A stretch of DNA of 64,000 bases from Bradyrhizobium sp. 186. Lineage in GTDB: Bacteria; Pseudomonadota; Alphaproteobacteria; Rhizobiales; Xanthobacteraceae. Positions within the stretch are counted from its first letter, which is position 1. Each line of letters starts with the position of its first letter. A program made the position numbers and the translations under genes. The notes under the pieces are model-generated. The model was not told the origin of the DNA and did not search any database. It worked only from the letters and a program-made list of their open reading frames with translations. The DNA is taken from positions 1,736,001 through 1,800,000 of the forward strand of contig NZ_CP082164.1 of NCBI RefSeq assembly GCF_023101685.1, given 5' to 3'. This document shows, in pieces, positions 33,903 to 42,340 of this stretch.

Positions 33903-34493
33903 ATGGGCAACAGTCAACTCATAATGCAAAGTGGGCATTCAGCCATGACGACCGCGCCGGTCGGGACCGTCCATCGCTATGCCGGCCCGCAAGGCGCGGA
34001 CGATCATTTCTTTCGTGAAGTGAACCACGAACTGTCGGACCGGGGTTTTCTGGTCACGTCCGCAGACAACCTGATTACCTGGGCACGTAGCGGCTCGCTG
34101 ATGTGGATGACCTTCGGTCTCGCCTGCTGCGCGATCGAAATGATGCAGATGGCGATGCCACGCTACGACGCCGAACGCTTCGGCTTTGCCCCGCGTGCCT
34201 CGCCGCGCCAGTCCGACGTGATGATTGTTGCCGGCACATTGTGCAACAAAATGGCGCCAGCATTGCGCAAGGTGTACGATCAGATGCCGGAGCCGCGCTA
34301 TGTGATCTCGATGGGATCGTGCGCCAATGGCGGCGGCTATTACCACTACTCGTATTCGGTGGTGCGCGGTTGCGATCGGATCGTTCCGGTCGACATCTAT
34401 GTCCCGGGCTGTCCACCCACCGCCGAGGCGCTGCTGTACGGAGTTATGCTCCTGCAAAAGAAGATACTGCGAACGGGCACGATCGAGCGCTGA
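33903..34493 (+). CDS. nuoB: NADH-quinone oxidoreductase subunit B, isolated copy
   Basis: 196 residues from ATG 33903 with GGAG at good spacing. All four cysteine ligands of the N2 [4Fe-4S] cluster are present: Cys75-Cys76 ([10 protein letters not shown]), Cys140 (MGSCANGGG) and Cys170 (VPGCPPT). NuoB normally sits in a 13-14 gene nuo operon; here no other nuo gene is in the window. Chromosomal rhizobia often carry such a second nuoB in stress-type islands. It may replace the regular subunit under low oxygen or stress, or be a passenger; the sequence shows no damage. Confidence 0.92.
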   Translation: MGNSQLIMQSGHSAMTTAPVGTVHRYAGPQGADDHFFREVNHELSDRGFLVTSADNLITWARSGSLMWMTFGLACCAIEMMQMAMPRYDAERFGFAPRASPRQSDVMIVAGTLCNKMAPALRKVYDQMPEPRYVISMGSCANGGGYYHYSYSVVRGCDRIVPVDIYVPGCPPTAEALLYGVMLLQKKILRTGTIER

Positions 34494-34532
34494 CAAGCTT
34501 CGGGACGGCCGCGGGGTCGGTGGAGACGCCTC

Positions 34533-35841
34533 ATGACCGAAAACCGTACTACTGGCAAAATGCGCCGGGCTATTCTCGCTGCTTCCATCTTTTGCGATCG
34601 GAATTACCGTTATCGGCACAGCTGCCTGGCTGGCCGGATCGCGCGTCTCAACGTGGAACGAATTGTACTCCTGGTACAATCCGGCGGTTGGCTTTCATAC
34701 TGCCGCCCTGCCGGTGGGCTTTGAAGATCTTGTGGACCGCGTCAAACCGACCGTCGTGGGCGTGCGCGCGAAGGTTAAGCAAGATGCCGACGGAGAGGAG
34801 CGGCCCTCCAGCCGCGGCGCGCTGCCGAATCGTTCTGAGTTGCCGAAGGGCGGTCGCGGCATGCCGCGGCCCCATACCGTCACCACGCAGGGGTCCGGCT
34901 TCTTCATCTCCTCCGACGGATATGCCATGACAACCAATCATCTGGTGGAGCGCGGCGAAAATATTGAAGTCACCGCGGACGATGGAACGGTCTACGCTGC
35001 GAAGCTAGTTGGCGCCGACCCGAAGACCGATCTTGCGCTCCTCAAGATCGAGGGCGGCACGGGGTTCCCCGCTGCCTAGGTCGCCGACAAGGCGCCTCGG
35101 ATTGGCGAGTGGGTTGTGGCCGTGGGCAACCCGTTTGGACTTGGCGGCACGGTGACGGCGGGAATCGTCTCGGCCCGTGCCCGCGAATTCCTTGGTCCTT
35201 ACAACGACCTCATCCAGATCGATGCGCCGGTCAATCAGGGCAATTCCGGCGGTCCGACCTTCAATGCCAGCGGGCAAGTGATTGGCATCAACAGTGCCAT
35301 AGTTTCGCCGACAGGCGGCTCGGTCGGCGTCGGCTTCGCCATTCCAGCGGAAACCGTCAAGACGATCGCGGCCAGGCTCAAAGACAAGGGCACCGTCTCC
35401 CGCGGCTGGATCGGCGTTGAGGTTCAGTCCGCGAGCCCCGAAATCGCGGAGGGTCTCGGTCTTAACAAACCGGTGCACGGCGTCCTGGTCGCCGAGATCC
35501 AGCCGGACAGCCCGGCGGCGAAAGCCGGTATCGAGCCGGGCGACATCATAACGTCTGTCGCCGGGCAGCCAGCCGGCGATGATCGCGAGTTGATAAGAAG
35601 GGTCAGCGATATGCCCCCGGCAAGTCAACGCGATTTATTGCGATTCCCCTCGGTTGACCGAGGAGAATTAGAAGTTGACGTTCTTTCGAACCAGCGATTC
35701 GCCAAGTCGCGGCGGCCGAGCCAATCGGTTGTCATGCGCAAGCAATCCGCGAGCAGACCGATATCGAAGACGTTAGTGCGGTCCCGCGCTTCCATATCGG
35801 TCAGCAGATCAAGCAGCAATGTGCCGAACCCCGATCAGTGA
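34533..35841 (+). pseudogene. HtrA/DegP-like serine protease, broken by a frameshift, an amber stop and a replaced 3' end
   Basis: ATG 34533 (GGAG upstream) opens MTENRTTGKMRRAILAASIF; a run of four T at about 34591-34594 then shifts the frame, after which AIGITVIGTAAWLAG gives the membrane anchor. The protease continues to 35079, where TAG stands at an expected Lys codon (GFPAA stop VADKAPR), then runs on unbroken. The triad is His in TTNHLVERG, Asp in KTDLALLKI and Ser in QGNSGGPTF. One PDZ domain follows ([20 protein letters not shown]). After DMPPAS, about 35630, the sequence stops resembling HtrA and the remaining 70 residues are unrelated, so the C-terminus is lost. Three independent lesions make a dead gene very likely. 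Confidence 0.88.
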
Positions 35842-35958
35842 ATGTTCCCTTACCGAAGGATCGGATCGTGCCATAGATCGTTATCCGCTTTTATCGGCAA
35901 CGCGGCGATGTCACGTCGCGTTCCATCAGGAGCTTCTCCTCGCCAGGGCAGGTCTCTC

Positions 35959-36912
35959 ATGAACAAGCCGCTGATCTTTTCCCCAGAAGCCACGCGCGCC
36001 CAAGCAGGCACGATCGCAGCCTGCCTGGGTGCCGGCCTGGCAGAACATGAAGAAACGCGCTTCGATGATGGTGAGTGCAAGCTCAGGCCGCTGGCCGACA
36101 CGCGCGGGCGGGAGGTGTTCGTGATCCAGTCGTTGTATGACGGACCGTCCCGCAGCGTACATGACAAGCTATGCGATGTGCTGCTTTTCGCGGGCGCCTT
36201 GAAGGATGCGGGCGCCGCGCGCGTGGTCCTGATCGCGCCTTATCTTTGCTATGCGCGGCAGGATCGGCGCACCAAATCGGGCGAGCCGCTTTCGCTACGG
36301 TATGTTGCACAACTCCTCGAAGCCGCCGGCGTGAATGCGGTCGCGGCGCTGGATGTGCACGATCCGGCTGCCTTCGAAAATGCATTTCGGATTCCGGCGG
36401 TGAACGTCGAATGCGCTCAACTCTTCGCCACGCATTTTGGCAAGGCTCTCGCTGATCAGGATATCGAGATCATTTCGCCCGATATCGGTGGCGTAAAACG
36501 CGCCGAAAGCTTCCGCGATGCGCTTAGCACAACCATGAATGAGGACGTCGAACTGGATGCGCTGGGCAAAAGGCGAATAGATCGCGTCGTCAGTACCGAG
36601 GAGGTTCCGGACGGCGTCCGCGACCGAACGGTGATTGCCTTTGACGATATGATAGCAACCGGCTCCACCATGCTGCGCGCGGTGAAGGCCTGCCGCGAGG
36701 GCGGGGCGGCCTATGTAATTGCGGCCGCCACACATGGCCTGTTTCTTCGCGGCGGCGAAGAACTGGTTGCGAGTAGTCTGGTGGATCAGATCATTGTCTC
36801 GGATACGATACCGCCCTTCCGTCTCGACGCGCGCCTGGTTGCGGAGAAAGTCACGATCCTGTCGGCGAGCCAGCCGATTGCTGACGGGATTCGCAAAATT
36901 GCCGCCGTCTGA
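35959..36912 (+). CDS. prs: Ribose-phosphate pyrophosphokinase (PRPP synthetase), isolated copy
   Basis: 317 residues from ATG 35959; the longer frame at 35842 starts in junction sequence. The enzyme makes PRPP from ribose-5-phosphate and ATP. The active-site flexible region PYLCYARQDRRT, His in DVHDPAAFENAF and the PRPP-binding loop VIAFDDMIATGSTM (Asp229, Asp230) are present. It diverges from housekeeping Prs (for example RFDDGECKLRPLA at the start), so it is probably a second copy of the type carried with thymidine phosphorylase and stress genes in rhizobia. The gene looks intact. Confidence 0.9.
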   Translation: MNKPLIFSPEATRAQAGTIAACLGAGLAEHEETRFDDGECKLRPLADTRGREVFVIQSLYDGPSRSVHDKLCDVLLFAGALKDAGAARVVLIAPYLCYARQDRRTKSGEPLSLRYVAQLLEAAGVNAVAALDVHDPAAFENAFRIPAVNVECAQLFATHFGKALADQDIEIISPDIGGVKRAESFRDALSTTMNEDVELDALGKRRIDRVVSTEEVPDGVRDRTVIAFDDMIATGSTMLRAVKACREGGAAYVIAAATHGLFLRGGEELVASSLVDQIIVSDTIPPFRLDARLVAEKVTILSASQPIADGIRKIAAV

Positions 36913-36917
36913 CCGTC

Positions 36918-37210
36918 TTGCCGGAAGCGGGCTTTGCATTGTCGATCAAGAATCCTGAGGCTGGCGCGCCACCCGGCGCGGGCCTGAGTGAGCAGGACAA
37001 ACCCAAATATCCCAAGAAGCTACAAGAGGAATTTCGCGACCGCCGGTTCGAACGCGAAGATGTGAGGATGCTCGACTATCCAGGGGCGGAATTCATGCTG
37101 GTTGGAGCGAGCGGAGATCCCGAGCGCGCCTATCGACTGGAACTGCCAGCAGAAGGGCAAGAATATACACAAGCTGATATCGTTCGCGAACTGTATATGA
37201 CGAAGTCACG
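36918..37210 (+). pseudogene. Truncated hypothetical gene after prs
   Basis: Five bases after prs, a frame reads KPKYPKKLQEEFRDRRFERE and [20 protein letters not shown], ending [13 protein letters not shown]. This coherent, charged sequence is cut at about 37205, where it meets the truncated greA coming from the other side; the ORF stop at 37250 lies in greA antisense sequence. I do not recognise a named family, though such a protein follows prs in related genomes to my memory. Its 3' end is lost. Confidence 0.55.
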
Positions 37211-37530
37211 GTGTCCTCGTCGACGACAGTCACCGTGGCGCCGAATTTGACGGTGTCGCCCGAGAGCTTCCATATGTCGATTATCTCGGCGCGGGCAAGC
37301 TTGTCCTGAAGCTCCGCAATGCTGGCCTCGTTACTTTCCTGCTCGGATTTGGCGGCTTGGTATTCCGTATTCTCGGGCAGGTTGGGATCATCCGCGAGCG
37401 CATCCTTGATGCGTTCGCCGATACGCGGGCGCTCGAGCCGAACGCGGCGCCTCAGTTCGGCTTGCAGACTGGCGTAACCCTCGGCTGTCGTGGGCAGCTT
37501 CCGAACCGGTGTTTCGATATCGTCACTCAT
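37093..37530 (-). pseudogene. Truncated GreA-like transcription elongation factor
   Basis: ATG 37530 starts [20 protein letters not shown], then the coiled-coil domain with [20 protein letters not shown] and [30 protein letters not shown] (a GreA/GreB hallmark). After VVDEDT, near 37205, the FKBP-like C-terminal domain should follow; instead the frame runs into the antisense of the neighbouring gene and stops at 37093. A GreA without its C-terminal domain would not bind RNA polymerase properly. The 3' loss and the loss in the gene on the other strand meet at one rearrangement point. Confidence 0.8.
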
Positions 37531-37734
37531 TGGGGCCTGTGCCTGGGTCCGGTGAAGAATGTGCATGTGCACGCCCCCTGCTACGCTCCTTGGTTGGAAT
37601 TCCCCTTGGCGCTACGAGGGGATAGCCGCGGATCAGCGCCCGCCTTCCCCAACTACAGCAGGAACACGTTGCTCTGTGTTTACAGGGCTATCTCAGCTCG
37701 GAACCAGTATCGTTGACGCCGGGCGGCTCCTCGG

Positions 37735-38175
37735 TCATTCCCCCGCCAGCGCTTCAGTGGCTTCGGGCGAACGCCTGCGTGCGTCGGACTTGCCGAACCC
37801 CGAACTCGCCGGCAGCTGCAGGACGGTCGCGCACTGACCCTCGCTGAGCCTTGTCACGAGAACCATCCTGCCGTTGGCAAGCTCCAGCGCGTCATGGTGC
37901 ACGTGCGATTGGCGGGCATCGATTCGTCGAAACCGGGCAAGTCGCTCGCCCTGCATACCAAACCGGAAGCTCGGCAGCAGGCGGGCGAAGGCGTGGGCCG
38001 TCTCGATCTCGCGGTCGAAAACGAGTTCGGTGCCCGGGAGAAGGCAGACTGCTACTCCCGGCTCGCCCACCGCCGCGAAGCCGCGGGTTTCGGTTCCGGG
38101 GAAACTGGTAGAAATCAGCCGGTCGCCTAAGTTGGCCGCCCGCGACCTGACAGCGTGAAGGCTATAATCGCACAT
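37735..38175 (-). CDS. Conserved hypothetical protein of rhizobial type (146 residues)
   Basis: AGGAGAAT precedes ATG 38175. The start MCDYSLHAVRSRAANLGDRL, then TRGFAAVGEPGVAVCLLPGT, ELVFDRE and ARQSHVHHDALELANGRMVL form a compact beta-rich protein that I recognise as a recurrent unnamed protein in Bradyrhizobium-like genomes. His-rich HVHHD could bind a metal. No signal peptide or membrane span. Function unknown. It stands alone and appears intact. Confidence 0.7.
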   Translation of the reverse strand: MCDYSLHAVRSRAANLGDRLISTSFPGTETRGFAAVGEPGVAVCLLPGTELVFDREIETAHAFARLLPSFRFGMQGERLARFRRIDARQSHVHHDALELANGRMVLVTRLSEGQCATVLQLPASSGFGKSDARRRSPEATEALAGE

Positions 38176-38344
38176 CGAGCAATTCTCCTCGGAGAGATAA
38201 ATGAACGTCCCCCGCGTGGAATAGTTTCACAATCGGCGCAGGAACGCCCCGGAATTCCACTACGAGCCGCTCCACGAAGATCCGCTGTTGGCACGCCGGT
38301 TAAAGCGCGATGAGATAGATGCAATCTTTGGGAAACACCGCACC

Positions 38345-39616
38345 TCACTGGGTAGCAACCTTCCGATCCTCTCCGGCATCCGCGTCGGTTGCTTTAACCC
38401 GCATGCCGTCGGCAAGCGCCACCGGTGGGTTGAGGATGACGCGTTCGCCGGCATTGAGGCCCTGCTTGATTTCGACTTGGGCTCCATTGTCGGCGGCAAG
38501 CTCGATGTGCCGCAAATGTGCCTTGCCGTCGGCAAACACCGCTACGCTCAATCCACGCTCATCGAAGATCACGGCTTCAGCCGGAACGATCTTGACGGCT
38601 TGCGTGCGCGGCAAGCTGAACCGGACCGTGCAGTAGAGGCCGGGATGGAGGGTTCCGTCGGGATTGTCGATATCGACTTCCGTCAGCAGCGTGCGCGTTC
38701 CGGCCTGTAGCGCGTTGGCATTGCGCGCGACGGTGCCGTGAAATGTCCGCCCTGGAATTTCCGGGACGGTGACATCGGCCTGCGATCCATCCTTGATCGC
38801 CAGCGCCGCGTCCTGGGGCACGTAGGCTTGCACGCGCAGCGTGTTGATCCGCGCAATGGAGAACAAGGGGGTGCCATTTGCGGTATCCGCTGTGACGAGG
38901 CCGCCGGTGTCGATCTGGCGGGCCGTGATGACGCCGTCGAAAGGAGCGGTCACGCGCTCGAAGCTTGTCAGTTGCTCGAGCCGCGAGACCTGCGCCTTCT
39001 GCGCCTCGAGATTGGCGGCTGCCACTCGTACCCCCGCTGATTGCGAGGCGAGGGCGAGGCGATCGTTGTCGCCCTGTTGCTGCGATTGCCAGCCCTGCGC
39101 AACGAGGCGCCCGGTGCGTTCGTTCGTCGCATGCGCGAGTTCCTCACTTGCGCGCGCCTGGACCAGCGCGGCTTCGAGCTGCATCTGCTGGGCACGCGCC
39201 TGGGCCAGCTGCTGATCGAGGTCCGGCGCGGCGATCGTGGTCAGGAGATCGCCGGCATGCACGCGGCTGCCGATGTCAACGTTGCGCTTGCTGATATATC
39301 CCGTCGCTCGCGCAAACAGCGTGGCGCTTTCGAATGCATCCATCGTGCCCGTCAGATCGAGCTGCCTCGGTTCGGTATTCGCGTTCACCGACCTGGTGCG
39401 GACCGTGGGCACCATGGTCTGCTCGCGCTGTAGGGTTTCCTCCGCCGTCGTCTTGTTCTGCGCGTGGCGCCAGCCGCCATAGCCGGCGAGGCAGGCGACG
39501 ATCGCGAGAGCGGCGAGGGCGGTGCTCCAGGCGATGCGGCGCCGCCGGCGGTTCGTGCGATCATGATCGGGCGCAGTAGCATTGGGTGTGTTCGGCATGT
39601 GCCCTTCGTCGCTCAT
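38345..39616 (-). CDS. RND efflux membrane fusion protein (HlyD/AcrA-like adaptor)
   Basis: 423 residues from ATG 39616 with AGGAGA upstream; the long frame extending to 40309 is not coding. After an inner-membrane anchor (residues about 27-45, STALAALAIVACLAGYGGWR) come the barrel-sandwich half FESATLFARATGYISKRNVD, a helical hairpin with LDQQLAQARAQQMQLEAALV, and the second half FERVTAPFDGVITARQIDTG. It would link an RND pump to an outer-membrane channel. The pump gene upstream is only a 3' fragment, overlapping the adaptor start by four bases, so the system cannot work from this locus. Confidence 0.9.
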   Translation of the reverse strand: MSDEGHMPNTPNATAPDHDRTNRRRRRIAWSTALAALAIVACLAGYGGWRHAQNKTTAEETLQREQTMVPTVRTRSVNANTEPRQLDLTGTMDAFESATLFARATGYISKRNVDIGSRVHAGDLLTTIAAPDLDQQLAQARAQQMQLEAALVQARASEELAHATNERTGRLVAQGWQSQQQGDNDRLALASQSAGVRVAAANLEAQKAQVSRLEQLTSFERVTAPFDGVITARQIDTGGLVTADTANGTPLFSIARINTLRVQAYVPQDAALAIKDGSQADVTVPEIPGRTFHGTVARNANALQAGTRTLLTEVDIDNPDGTLHPGLYCTVRFSLPRTQAVKIVPAEAVIFDERGLSVAVFADGKAHLRHIELAADNGAQVEIKQGLNAGERVILNPPVALADGMRVKATDADAGEDRKVATQ

Positions 39617-39984
39617 GTTGGCGTCTCCTTGGTGCCGCCGCGGGACTCGGACACCGCAACGCGCCCATACCGATCCACGACCGAGTACAGGTAGGGCACG
39701 ATGAGTAGCGTGGTGGCGGTGCCCACCAAGACCCCGCCGATCACAGCGCGTGCCAGCACCGCGTTCTGCTCTTCGCCGGCGCCCGCGAGGGCCATCGGTA
39801 TCATGCCGACCACCATGGCGGCGGCTGTCGTCAAGACGGGCCGCAGCCGGGCCTTGCCCGCCTCGAGAGCCGCTTGCGTGGCCTCCACGCCCGCCTGGCG
39901 CCGGTCGCGGGCAAACGCGACCAAGAGGATCGAGTTCGCCGAGGCGACGCCCATTGCCATGATCGCGCCCATGAGCGAGGGCAC
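39613..39984 (-). pseudogene. 3' fragment of an RND multidrug pump (AcrB/MdtC-like)
   Basis: About 123 residues remain of a protein of roughly 1,040. VPSLMGAIMAMGVASANSIL, then AALEAGKARLRPVLTTAAAM, VGMIPMALAGAGEEQNAVLA and LLIVPYLYSVVDR are the last membrane spans of an RND transporter. Resemblance starts at about 39985; everything upstream is unrelated. Its stop overlaps the adaptor start by 4 bases (ATGA), the usual translational coupling of pump then adaptor. It is cut at the same point where an ABC ATPase tail on the other strand begins. Confidence 0.88.
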
Positions 39985-39987
39985 GCT

Positions 39988-40158
39988 CTGTCGGGGGAGT
40001 TACCGAGCCCCGCTTCACCGCCGTCAGGTTGCGTGTTCCGCACGCGCTGCCCGCATGCCGTTGCTGGCTGTGCCGAGAGTGTGCCTGTGTTGAGGGAAAT
40101 TGCGCCCGGCCGACGCGTTGCCTGTCTTCGCGACGACGTGGTGGCCCAGGGTGCGTGA
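39988..40158 (+). pseudogene. 3' tail of an oligopeptide ABC transporter ATPase
   Basis: The plus strand reads GELPSPASPPSGCVFRTRCP HAVAGCAESVPVLREI, ending in a stop at 40158. This Pro-rich, Cys-containing segment is the C-terminal extension (oligo/dipeptide transporter C-terminal region) of OppD/OppF or DppD/DppF ATPases. The ATPase core is absent. It faces the truncated RND pump at about 39985-39990, a clear rearrangement junction. The two intact double ATPases of this window (22.9-24.6 and 42.3-44.0 kb) do not carry this exact tail. Confidence 0.78.
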
Positions 40159-40280
40159 GATGCGCAATGTTCTGTGCGGCGAACCGCAGTCGTGCGCGCC
40201 GACACAGCAGTCGCGGATGGCAATAGGTGCGGACCCATTCGATCGCCGTCCTTGCACCGTCGAGCAGCAGCGTCCAATCC

Positions 40281-41606
40281 TTAGAAATCCGAGACCTGTC
40301 CGACGCCAAATTCGGCGAAGCGCCCTGGCCGGTAGGGTTTTGGATCGACGATCGGCGCCGCGCCCGTCACCAGGTCCGCGATGAGGTGCCCCGATCCGGG
40401 GCCGATACCAAAGCCATGGCCGCTGAAGCCCGCGGCCAATATCAGTCCGGGCAGGGCGGACGCCTCGCCGATGACCGGCACGCCATCGGGTGTCGAGTCG
40501 ATGTAGCCGCCCCATGCGGCGGTGATCTTGGTGTCCTTCAGCGCCGGCAACAATTCGAGGCCGCGCCGATGTGTGAGTTCGATCGTGCTCTGATCCGGCG
40601 CGGGATCCAGAATGCGAACGCGCTCCATTGGTGTTGGCTCGCCCACGCGCCAACGCTGGAGCGTTTCGTGTCCGGATCTGACGCCTTCAAGGCCGCCGGG
40701 GAACAAATTGCGCCACCGGCGCAAGAACATCGGCAGGAATTGCGGAGCAAAGCGGAGCTGCTGCGCCGTTGGATCGATGCGGCCTCGGCCACTAATGGCG
40801 AGCGTATAACCGCCATCACCGCGTTTCGTAACCGAAACGGTGGAGGTGTGGAGTGCGTCCGGCAGCCCTTTTGCGCCTCCCGAGACGGACAGAATGGACG
40901 AGCGGATCGAGGCGAGCGGAAGGCGGATGCCGACCTGGTGGCAGAAAGACGAGGACCACGCGCCGCCCGCCAATACGACGACATGCGTGCGAATTGCGCC
41001 GCGCTCCGTCACGACTGCGCTCACGCGGCCGCCTTCGGTCTCCAATCCGCGGGCCGCGCACATTTGGTGTACTGTGCTTCCACGCCTGAGGATGGTCCGC
41101 GCTACCGCCGGCGCAGCATTGGCAGGATCGGCGATGCCGTCGGTTGGCGAGAAGACCCCACCCTTCCAGGCGCCCCCCGTCGCCGCGCCTCGCTGCGTTG
41201 CCGCGGTCGTATCGAGCATGTGCGTGGTTACGCCGACTGTTCGAGCGAAGTCGCGCCAGCGTGCCCAGCCCGCGAGTTCGGCCTCGTCGTTGCTGAGGTA
41301 CAGAAGGCCGCAGCGAGAGAAACCTGTGCTCTCGCCACTTTCAGCGCCAAAGCTCTCCCACAAGTCGAGGCTCTTGGTCGCCATCGGCAACTCTCGGGCA
41401 TCGCGGTTTTGCTGGCGGCACCAGCCCCAGTTTCGGCTGGACTGCTCGGCTCCGATCCGCCCCTTCTCCACGAGAGCGACGCTGAGGCCCCGCAGGGTGA
41501 GATAGTAGGCCGCGAATACCCCGATGATGCCGCCTCCGATGACCACCACATCGGCGCTGGAGGGAAGATCCGGCGAGGTCTCGATATGGCTGAGTGGCGC
41601 GGGCAT
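40281..41606 (-). CDS. FAD-dependent amine/amino-acid oxidoreductase (DAO family), copy 1
   Basis: 441 residues. The dinucleotide loop ADVVVIGGGIIGVFAAYYLT (Gly24, Gly25, Gly26 region) begins near residue 18, with VEKGRIGAEQSSRNWGWCRQ next, a stretch typical of D-amino-acid dehydrogenase/glycine-oxidase relatives. The C-terminal FAD-contact part is AAWGGYIDSTPDGVPVIGEA and GFSGHGFGIGPGSGHLIADL. It should oxidatively deaminate an amino acid or secondary amine. It is divergent from an Lrp regulator, whose amino-acid ligand is probably its substrate. Confidence 0.9.
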   Translation of the reverse strand: MPAPLSHIETSPDLPSSADVVVIGGGIIGVFAAYYLTLRGLSVALVEKGRIGAEQSSRNWGWCRQQNRDARELPMATKSLDLWESFGAESGESTGFSRCGLLYLSNDEAELAGWARWRDFARTVGVTTHMLDTTAATQRGAATGGAWKGGVFSPTDGIADPANAAPAVARTILRRGSTVHQMCAARGLETEGGRVSAVVTERGAIRTHVVVLAGGAWSSSFCHQVGIRLPLASIRSSILSVSGGAKGLPDALHTSTVSVTKRGDGGYTLAISGRGRIDPTAQQLRFAPQFLPMFLRRWRNLFPGGLEGVRSGHETLQRWRVGEPTPMERVRILDPAPDQSTIELTHRRGLELLPALKDTKITAAWGGYIDSTPDGVPVIGEASALPGLILAAGFSGHGFGIGPGSGHLIADLVTGAAPIVDPKPYRPGRFAEFGVGQVSDF

Positions 41607-41841
41607 CCTGGCTTCCTAGATTTCGCTCGTCGCAGCGTAAGTCGCCCATCGGCGCGTGCGGCGCTGGATTGGATGACAGCCCAGCATTTTATGCTGTATC
41701 CTCCCCGTGTCACAAGACTGCGTTCTGCCCGAACGACATGACGTTAGTGATGGGCTATGGATGCAGGACAAGTGAGCTTTCGGCTCATTGTGCCAAATTT
41801 TCTGCTGTGCCTTCTGGCGCGCGCTCAACGGAGAGACTTCA

Positions 41842-42318
41842 ATGAAGCTGGATCGGATCGACATCAAGATCCTCCACGAGCTCCAGAAGAACGGCCGCAT
41901 CACCAATGTCGAGCTCGCCGAGCTGGTCAATCTGTCACCCAGTCCATGTCTCATGCGTGTGAAGAGATTGCAGACCGAGGGCTACATCGAGGGCTACGCG
42001 GCCCAGATCAACGTGCGCAAGCTGGGACAGACGTTGACCGTATTCACAGAAGTTACGTTGAAGAACCATAGGCAAATCGATTTTGCTCGTTTCCTGGCGG
42101 CGGTCGACAAGGTCGACCAGCTGATCGAATGCCATCTCGTCTCGGGAGGTTACGACTACATGCTGAAGTTCGTCACCGCCAGTATCGGCGAATATCAGAC
42201 GATCATGGAGCGCCTGACGGACATGGATATCGGTATCGACAAGTATTTCAGCTTCGTCGTCCTCAAGTCGCCCATCGTGCGCTCGCAGATGCCGCTGACC
42301 AGCCTCTTTCAAGCTTGA
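41842..42318 (+). CDS. Lrp/AsnC family transcriptional regulator
   Basis: 158 residues from ATG 41842 with GGAGAG upstream. N-terminal helix-turn-helix: LDRIDIKILHELQKNGRITN and LSPSPCLMRVKRLQTEGYIE; C-terminal RAM domain: VDQLIECHLVSGGYDYMLKF. It lies divergently from the DAO oxidoreductase and convergently with the ABC transporter ATPase 22 bases downstream. It probably senses the amino acid imported and oxidised by these neighbours. Confidence 0.93.
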   Translation: MKLDRIDIKILHELQKNGRITNVELAELVNLSPSPCLMRVKRLQTEGYIEGYAAQINVRKLGQTLTVFTEVTLKNHRQIDFARFLAAVDKVDQLIECHLVSGGYDYMLKFVTASIGEYQTIMERLTDMDIGIDKYFSFVVLKSPIVRSQMPLTSLFQA

Positions 42319-42340
42319 TTGCCGGCCACGCCAACCGCTC

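Noticed and set aside
39617..40309. N-terminal extension of the RND adaptor frame
   Set aside because: The extra 230 residues are Arg/Gly-rich, overlap the RND pump fragment in another frame, and a good ribosome site marks the start at 39616.
40227..41741. A 504-residue plus-strand frame opposite the first DAO oxidoreductase
   Set aside because: The minus-strand gene has FAD motifs at both ends, while this frame is low-complexity Arg/Ala-rich and antisense.
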